Source: Syncephalastrum monosporum B8922 (Eukaryota > Mucoromycota > Mucoromycetes > Mucorales > Syncephalastraceae). From it: a stretch of 64,000 nt of DNA. The notes beneath the pieces are model-generated. The model made no database searches. It saw nothing but the letters and a program-made list of their open reading frames with translations, and was not told the DNA's origin. The stretch's first letter is position 1. Every line of letters starts with the position of its first letter. The stretch lies in assembly GCA_000697355.1 (NCBI GenBank), contig JNEN01001232.1, positions 124,001 through 188,000 on the forward strand, in the 5' to 3' direction. Shown here piece by piece: positions 57,515 to 64,000 of the stretch. The translations under genes and the position numbers were made by a program.

Positions 57515-58664
57515 TTAGTTTGATTTATCGACGGCCAATCTATCGAGCTGAAACGCAGTAACCACTGTGCTCTGCAAAAGCAGTAGAACGATCATCAACA
57601 ACCCCTTACTTTCGACAGACACCCAAAAAGAACAAGACTTACTGCTTTTTTGCTCCAGCCGATGCGAGTGATGGTATCCTTTGCCGATGTGGCCATGCTT
57701 GGGTTTGTACTGTTATTGGCAGACGGCATAGTAAGCTCAGGGAGGCGACGGATGGGATTACCGTCGCTAAATAGGAGAAGCGTAGGCAAATCGAAGGATG
57801 CTGGGTCTCGACTGATCCCGTATGTGTCACCCACATCCGGATAGATATCAATATCTACCTTGCCTACACAAATATAGAAGAGGCGTGAATAAACTTGGTC
57901 TCAGATATATAGACTAGTATCTGTGTAATATACCAAAGTGAAGATGCTCCGTCGAATATTTGAGCGAAAGGTTTGCCAAGACCGCCTCAAAGTTCAGGCA
58001 AGCAACGGACCAATTGGCATAAAGCATGATGACCCAATACTTCGGGCTCTCCTCGTTGACCTCCACAATACGATCCTTGGATTTTGGTTTCTTCGTAACC
58101 TTCGATTCGAAGTCGGTTTCACTCAATTCGACAATCTTGGTAGGTCCCTGATACCATGGTTGCGGGAAGAGTGTGGACAGAACTGAGAGAGAGAGAGAAA
58201 AAAAAAAAAAAAAGAAAACGAGGATGAGCTTTCTTCTGTTTCTTTGTTGTACTTCTGAGGATAAATCGTTTCGAATTACCTATCCAGCCAATGGCGTACA
58301 AAGCGGACGTCCATAGACTGGATTTCCAGTAAAACAAGCACAGCGAGAAAAACTTGGTATAAAGAATGAGCACGCTTGCAAGCTCTTCTGCTGTTGACGC
58401 CATGACAGATTTCCACACGGAGAGCACGGCCAAGGCGATATAGGCATTCATTTCGCCATCCTGAAAGATGACACGTCAGAAAACGACGAACGCGTCTTTT
58501 CTTCCTTCTTGTTTTCACGTGCTTACAGTGAAGCCATAACCAGGGCTGGCCAAGTCGAACCGCTGGGAAGCATAGTAGATTGCATAGGTTATGCCATACA
58601 AGAGGTGAAGCACGTAGTATCGATGGAGCAATCGTCGAACAATGGCGCCATGAAAGTCGTCCAT
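57515..58664 (-). CDS. Thioredoxin-related transmembrane protein, TMX2-like
   Basis: Membrane-anchored thioredoxin-fold protein of the ER or mitochondria-associated membrane. Five exons (58527-58664, 58280-58460, 57934-58182, 57643-57863, 57515-57571) give 281 residues. Hydrophobic helices occupy roughly residues 14-34, 50-66 and 72-100. The luminal domain begins PTKIVELSETDFESKV and holds the thioredoxin-like core YWVIMLYANWSVACLNFEAV. The core is followed by LSLKYSTEHLHFGKVDIDIYPDV and the cis-proline block LPTLLLFSDG. The active site reads SVAC, so the first cysteine is absent, as in animal TMX2 (SNDC). This argues against ordinary disulfide exchange. Order and spacing fit TMX2 well. The last exon is short. 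Confidence 0.87.
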
Positions 58665-59865
58665 CTCCAAGTATAAGTTTCTATGGTGAAGAGTGGCAAA
58701 GGCGAGCTATATAACAAGCATAAGCGGGGTTCAACTTGCCTATTCCCTGCATTTACCAGTGTGCATGCGATGATGACTGCTGAAAAAAAAAATTCACTTT
58801 ATACGAGTCTAATATTGTCTTTGTTGTTCCATCACAGACAATGGAACAACAGAGAATTGTTTATGCAGGTTTTATATTTTGCTTGTAGTATGTACTTATA
58901 TGACGCTCGTTGTTTATCGCGCTTAGCTATCAGCAGAATACACGATGCTATTGTTTGTTGCCATGACAACAGCAAATATCAACATGCGCTCGTCATGGTC
59001 ACTCAGCGCCATTTTTATTTCGCCTGTTGCTAAGTATATTTGCATATGTGCTGGTTTCTCCGTGCCTGAACTCGGGCATGTGTTAGCATTATAAGATAGA
59101 CGGATATCTACCCAGCATGGTCTACCGAGAAGAGTGAAGTAGAATGATTTTTTTCTACCGAAATGAATGGAACCAACATGTATCTGTATGACAGATTCTT
59201 GGCTGACAGCTTATATTACACTATCCAAGAAGGAGGCCTATTTTCTTCTAAATTAGGTACCCTCTACAAGACATGCTCGTAAGCAGGAATCAGCACTCAT
59301 ATGTCAAGATGAAAACGGTAGAGTTCGCTACATATGCCACAAGACAACCAGTTTCATGTCAAGGAGAAGGATTGCACACTATGTGCTGTAGCAATTATTT
59401 CAGGGCTACAAATAGGACGGATTCGTCGCCGCTGTGAGCTGCTTTTAAAGCGGAGAGTACAAAGCATCCAGGCTTCTTGGGAGAGGGGCGGAGGGGAAGT
59501 ATCATGTTGCATTGGCATTGACGGAGACTACAAAAGTGGAATCCTTCAGTTTTCCCCTTTGTTTGTGGTCACACGCTGGGGCAATATGCACACTCGCAAA
59601 CACATACACACACGCGTAGATACTACGGCTGATTCATGTTTTCGCAGTCCCAGGACGGGCCTATCAGCGAAAGCGAAAAAATTTTCTAGGTGGGGGCTTA
59701 TAAGAATGAGAGAGACGCGCCTACAGGAGGTCCTTCCTTCTTTTTTCTTCATTCAACGGACATTGGGCCCTTCCATTCAGTGTATTCTGCACCCTAACCT
59801 AGCAAGAATCAAAGCGATAGCCGTCCCTTGAATCACCTTTCCAAAAAAAAAGAGCTCTTTTGAAA
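58665..59865. other. Divergent intergenic region, TMX2-like / uS2
   Basis: 1.2 kb without a supported exon. ACCCTAA (59791-59797), a telo-box word found at many ribosomal protein promoters, lies 69 bp before the uS2 start codon. Confidence 0.5.
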
Positions 59866-60868
59866 ATGTCCCGTTCGCCTGCGAGTAAGCAAAAGATGAT
59901 CTACTTTGGAATGACACGGAGGTCTCACTCTAGTGTGTAGTTTTGAACCCTTCTGAGCAAGACGTTGCCATGCTTCTTGCTGCGCAGTGCCATATTGGTA
60001 CCAAGAACCTGACCAAGCGCATGAGCCCGTACGCGTTCCGCCAGCGTGCGGATGGTATCCATTTGCTCAACATCGGCAAGACCTGGGAGAAGCTGATCTT
60101 TGCTGCTCGTATCATTGCTGCCATTGAGAACGTAAGTCTCGTTGAAAATGCTGCAGACACAATTACGACGACTGACGGATGCCGTCCTATGTTCATATCA
60201 TATAGCCCCAGGACATCTGCGTCATCTCTGCGCGTCCGTATGGACACCGTGCTGCGCTCAAGTTCGCCAAGTACATTGGCGCCGAAGCCATCGTGGGCCG
60301 TTTCACGCCCGGCACCTTTACCAACTACATCACGCGTTCGTTCCGCGAGCCGCGTCTGATCATCTGCACGGACCCGCGCGCGGATCACCAGGCGATCAAG
60401 GAAGCGTCGTACGTCAACATCCCCGTCATCGCCTTTGCCGACACGGACGCGCCCCTCAACTATGTCGACGTCGCGATCCCGACCAACAACAAGGGCAAGC
60501 ACGCGATCGGTACCGTGTACTGGTTCTTGGCCCGCGCGGTGCTGCGTCTGCGCGGCACGCTCGAGTACGACACGCCTTGGGATGTCATGGTCGACATGTT
60601 CTTCTACCGCGATCCCGAGGAGGCCGAGAAGGAAGCGGCTGCTGCGGCCGGCCTGGAGGGCAAGGAGGAAGGCGGCGACTGGAACCCGGCCGGCGTCGAA
60701 GCTGACTGGGCTATCGAGGGTGCTGCTGCGGAAGGCGCGGCGGGCGTTGCTCCCCCTGCCGGTGAATGGTCTGCCCAGGCCGCTGCTGATTGGGCCGAGG
60801 ATGCTGGCGGTTCGTCGAGCTGGGCCGACGCTGCACCTACCACGGGCGGTGGCTCGTCGTGGGACTAA
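59866..60868 (+). CDS. RPS0: 40S ribosomal protein uS2 (SA/Rps0)
   Basis: Small-subunit protein needed for late 40S maturation. Three exons (59866-59884, 59941-60131, 60206-60868) give 290 residues. The first exon codes only six residues plus one base. Core blocks are [100 protein letters not shown] and [10 protein letters not shown]. The tail is Ala/Gly/Glu/Trp-rich with repeated (D/E)W motifs, typical of the eukaryotic C-terminal extension. Length and all blocks are normal. High third-position GC is expected for a strongly expressed gene. Confidence 0.97.
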
Positions 60869-60962
60869 ACCTTTGCAATGTAGCGCAGGTCATGCCTTGC
60901 TCAGAAATAAAGCGTTCATCGTTTGTGATAATGGAGTTTTTAGATGCTAAGTTTTCATTCTA

Positions 60963-61005
<43 letters not shown>

Positions 61006-61507
61006 GTATATATATACTATAGGAGTGTGTGTCTGTGCAATGTTTCGCCACAGTACATATCCCGAGAAATTACTCCTTCCAGAAATAGAACGGATCGTAA
61101 CACAAGCTAGCTGGCTGTGGCGTCACAATGTAGCACATTGAACGGCTTCAGGGCCAGCAGAGAAAAATCCTTGTACGCCCACGAGCAGGTAGGCCCTGCT
61201 CTGGCAACCCTACTCTCTTTCTTCCCTCTTTTTTTTTTTTTTTCTTCACGCAAAATATATACACATACACACTTTTCGCATTTGTATATACTGTAGAGCA
61301 AACAGCCCCTAAAAAAGGTTCTCGGCTCACATACCCACTCACCCCGTCCACTTCCTTTTTCACACTCTTTTTTCTTTTTCTTTTTTTACTGTTTACCACG
61401 CTCACTCCTTCTACTGCTACTGCTACTGCTACTGTTACTGCGCTACTCCACACGCTCACGTACTTCTTCCTCTTCACCTCTGCGATCCTGTCTATGACTG
61501 CCTCACA
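60869..61507. other. uS2 3' flank and RhoGEF leader
   Basis: Contains an AATAAA signal at about 60906 and the GTATGT repeat listed separately. A T-run (61227-61244) and C/T-rich leader DNA follow. No gene seen. Confidence 0.6.
60962..61006 (+). repeat. (GTATGT)n hexanucleotide microsatellite
   Basis: Seven near-perfect copies of a 6-bp TATGTG unit in the uS2 3' flank. Confidence 0.9.
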
Positions 61508-64000
61508 ATGACACAATACGAGAACAACACGAACGCATACCTTCCCACACAACTCGAAGCATCGCCTGCACTTGACACCTTGTGTCAAGATTTAGACAGC
61601 TTCATTGGCGAACTCACAGACGACAAAAAAAAGACACCTGTAAGCAACCCTTATTTCTTCCATGCTCTTTTTTTTATAATTATTTTTTATTTTTATCCTT
61701 GACTCATCCCTGACGACCCTGACAAGAATACAACACACCATACCACAACGACAGCAGCAACAACGACAACATATGCTACAACGACCTTAACTCCTCCTTC
61801 TCCGGTTGCACGACCCAATGACTCTCCACCTGCCTCACCTTCCCTCTTTCCTAGCGTTCCAGCACTCCAACGAGATGACCTGCATTCGACCCTTAACCGA
61901 GTTTCGCTCGATGATACGACCACGGTCTACACCTCGCGCGGCAGTTCGCTCGACAAGCACTCCTTGCGCGGTAGCTCGCTCGACAAACAGACGTCCATCC
62001 GCACCAGTTCTCGGTCGCATAATAGTTTCAACATGAAACACACCATTCACGAAGAAGGTCCGCCACCGCCAAAAGAACCGTCTCTGACAAACAACAGCCT
62101 ACTTTCCGAACTTTCTTATACCTTTGTCGACCGCGTCCGTGAAACGAACAAGCGCCGGCGGATCTTTTGCACTGAAGAATATCCTATGAGTTTCACGGGC
62201 GAAGAAGCTATCGTGAGTATAAAACGGACATGACATGACATGGCATAACATGGCAGGGGCGCTAGCATTCATGTCTAACATATAAACTATATTTGTTTTA
62301 GAAAATCCTGCGAGATATCTTACCCGACGGACTACGTGCCGTCTTGTTGCGCAAACTTGCTCGGGCCCTGATGCACACTTCGCCACCCCTCATTAGTCCC
62401 ATCTCGTATTCGGAAAAGTCAGTTCGCAAAAACACCCTCTATGACTCGCCCCACGAAGTCTACACCATCGAAGAATCCACCCTCCAGCAAGGCATCGCCC
62501 AGGGCGTCTACACTGCCCTGTCGCCTTGCTACACGCTATACTGCACCCCCGAGCTCGGTGGTTGCTATGCCCCGTGCTGTCCCAACCGTGTCGCATGGCG
62601 CTCAGACAAACAAGTACGTCCTCTTTACTTCTAGTCTCATCATTACTCATCTTCTCTCTACAGAAACTACACCGCCATGCATCTGTCGCCTCCTCCTCAG
62701 TGGCCTCCTCTCATGAAACAGTAAGACGATGCGTTGGACTGACTTAGACGTGAGAGTTAACAGGCTTTTTTTAGATGCTGTCTCGGGCTTGGCAAGCCTC
62801 TGTTCCGCGTGAGATCCTGCAAAGCACTCCCGAGCAGGAAGTCAAGCGACAGGAGGCTATCCATGAGTTGATATACACCGAAGAAGATTATGCCCGTGAT
62901 CTTAACCTCTTGGACGATGTAAGTCAGACAAGACTCTCTCTTTCCTTCTTTGCATTGCATTGCTTTTTTTTTTTTTTTTTTTTTGGTTTTGAAAAAGGGG
63001 CCCCGTGTTGAATGGTTTATATTTAGCTCTTTGCAAAATCGCTCCGGTCCGCGCAATGTATCGACGCTGAGCGACGCGATGCTTTTTGCGACCTCGTGTT
63101 CAACAACTATCTCGACATTCTGTACATCCACCGCGACCTGAACCGCGAATTGCGCGACTACCAGAGTCTCTGCCAAGAACGCACCGCGGGCGGCTTTGTG
63201 GACCAGATCGGCGACATCTTTCTCAAGCATTTGCCCCGCTTTAAGGCCGCCTACACCCAGTACGGCCCGCACGTCGTCTTGGCCGAATACGCGGTCAAGA
63301 GCGAGTATGCAACCAACATGCTGTTCCAAAACTTTATCCGCGAGAAAGAAAAGCAGGCCGAGTGCCGCAAGCTGCCGTTCCGTCACTTTTTGGTCCTGCC
63401 TGTCACTCGTCTGCAGCGGTATCCACTTCTCATCGACGCCGTCCTGAAGCGCACTCAGGACGACCACCCGGACAAGGACGATCTGGGTCGGTGTGTGGAG
63501 GTGCTCCGCGACATTGGCAACCAGATGAACGTCCTCGCCGACAGCAAACGCATGACCTTGCGGATTTACGAGATCGACGACAAGATCAAGTACAAGACGG
63601 GCGAGCACCACGATCTGCGTCTTCGTGAAAAAGGCCGTCAGCTCGTCCACGAAGGTGTCCTGTACCGTCGATCCCATATGGGCGTAGAGTCGACAGAGAT
63701 ACACGTCTTTTTGTTTGACCACCTCCTCCTTATGACCAAATTGCGTGGCGGCTACTACTTCATCTCGCGACGCCCGATCCCTCTCGAGCTGCTCCATGTG
63801 CACGATGCCACCGAAGGCTTCTCCCTGGGCGTACGGACCATGACGAGCACGTATAACTCGACCTTTGAGTCTAGTGCCACGCGACAGCAGCAGCAGCAGC
63901 AGTTGCTACATTGTCCGACGATGCATACTACGAGCAGCTCACAGGGCACGATGCTCGTGCTACGCCATCTCGGTCGGTCGGGCGCGGATCACCTCTTGTA
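61508..64000 (+). CDS. Rho guanine-nucleotide exchange factor (Rom2/Rgf type), 3' end outside window
   Basis: Activator of Rho1-type GTPases in cell-wall integrity and polarity. Six exons are visible: 61508-61639, 61727-62212, 62302-62613, 62664-62720, 62775-62918 and 63027 to the edge. The N-terminus is disordered, with a twice-repeated RGSSLDK motif. A DEP-like domain covers about residues 155-300 (SYTFVDRVRETNKRRRIF onward). The DH domain begins QEAIHELIYTEEDYARDLNLL and contains LPVTRLQRYPLLIDAVLKRT, the classic CR3 helix. A PH domain follows (KGRQLVHEGVLYRRS, VFLFDHLLLMTK). Rom2-type proteins end in a citron-homology domain, which would lie beyond base 64000. A T-run of about 21 lies in the last intron. 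Confidence 0.93.

Noticed and set aside
62757..63803. Minus-strand frame of 348 codons opposite the RhoGEF
   Set aside because: It runs through introns and exons of the plus-strand gene alike and is antisense to the conserved DH/PH coding, so it is a shadow.

Overview
The window is nuclear DNA from a fungus. Genes are broken by many short GT-AG introns (about 50-220 nt). They include fungal hallmarks: ergosterol C-5 desaturase, THI5-type thiamin precursor synthase, chitin deacetylase, PAS kinase, a Pho80-like cyclin and a Rom2-type RhoGEF. The mix of short introns, Mlx-like and TOPORS-like proteins and a possible DNAAF5-type HEAT protein suggests an early-diverging lineage, perhaps Mucoromycota. 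That placement is inference. No prokaryotic, viral, CRISPR or rRNA feature was seen, and no intact tRNA gene.

Layout. 1-6.7 kb: partial WRNIP1/Mgs1 ATPase (+), MED11 (-), a HEAT-repeat protein (-), mitochondrial EF-Ts (-). 7.4-12.5 kb: ribosomal protein eL30 (+), THI5 (-), a single-pass membrane protein (-). 14.8-24.5 kb: ERG3 (+), an MCT-like transporter (-), a GNAT acetyltransferase (+), the beta subunit of mitochondrial processing peptidase (+). 28.2-42.2 kb: a small secreted Cys-rich protein (+), TIM10 (-), Pho80-like cyclin (-), a DnaJ protein ending in a CaaX box (-), SAP30 (-), a TOPORS-like RING protein (+), an alpha-arrestin (-) and PAS kinase (-). 44.9-45.8 kb: chitin deacetylase (+). 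52.6-64 kb: a coiled-coil protein (-), an Mlx-like bHLH factor (+), TMX2-like protein (-), ribosomal protein uS2 (+) and a RhoGEF running off the right edge (+).

Between these lie gene-poor stretches (12.5-14.8, 16.0-19.0, 24.5-28.1, 42.2-44.8, 45.8-52.6 kb). They hold decayed open frames, two copies of a small inverted-repeat element, tRNA-like fragments, and a CCAAT-box tandem repeat ahead of a heavily spliced transcript-like region. The genes are mostly unrelated housekeeping functions. Loose themes are mitochondrial biogenesis (EF-Ts, MPP-beta, TIM10), cell wall and Rho signalling (chitin deacetylase, RhoGEF), and nutrient signalling (Pho80-like cyclin, PAS kinase, arrestin).

All exon boundaries were read by eye from splice consensus and frame continuity. 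Every multi-exon model given as a full gene closes in frame over its whole length.
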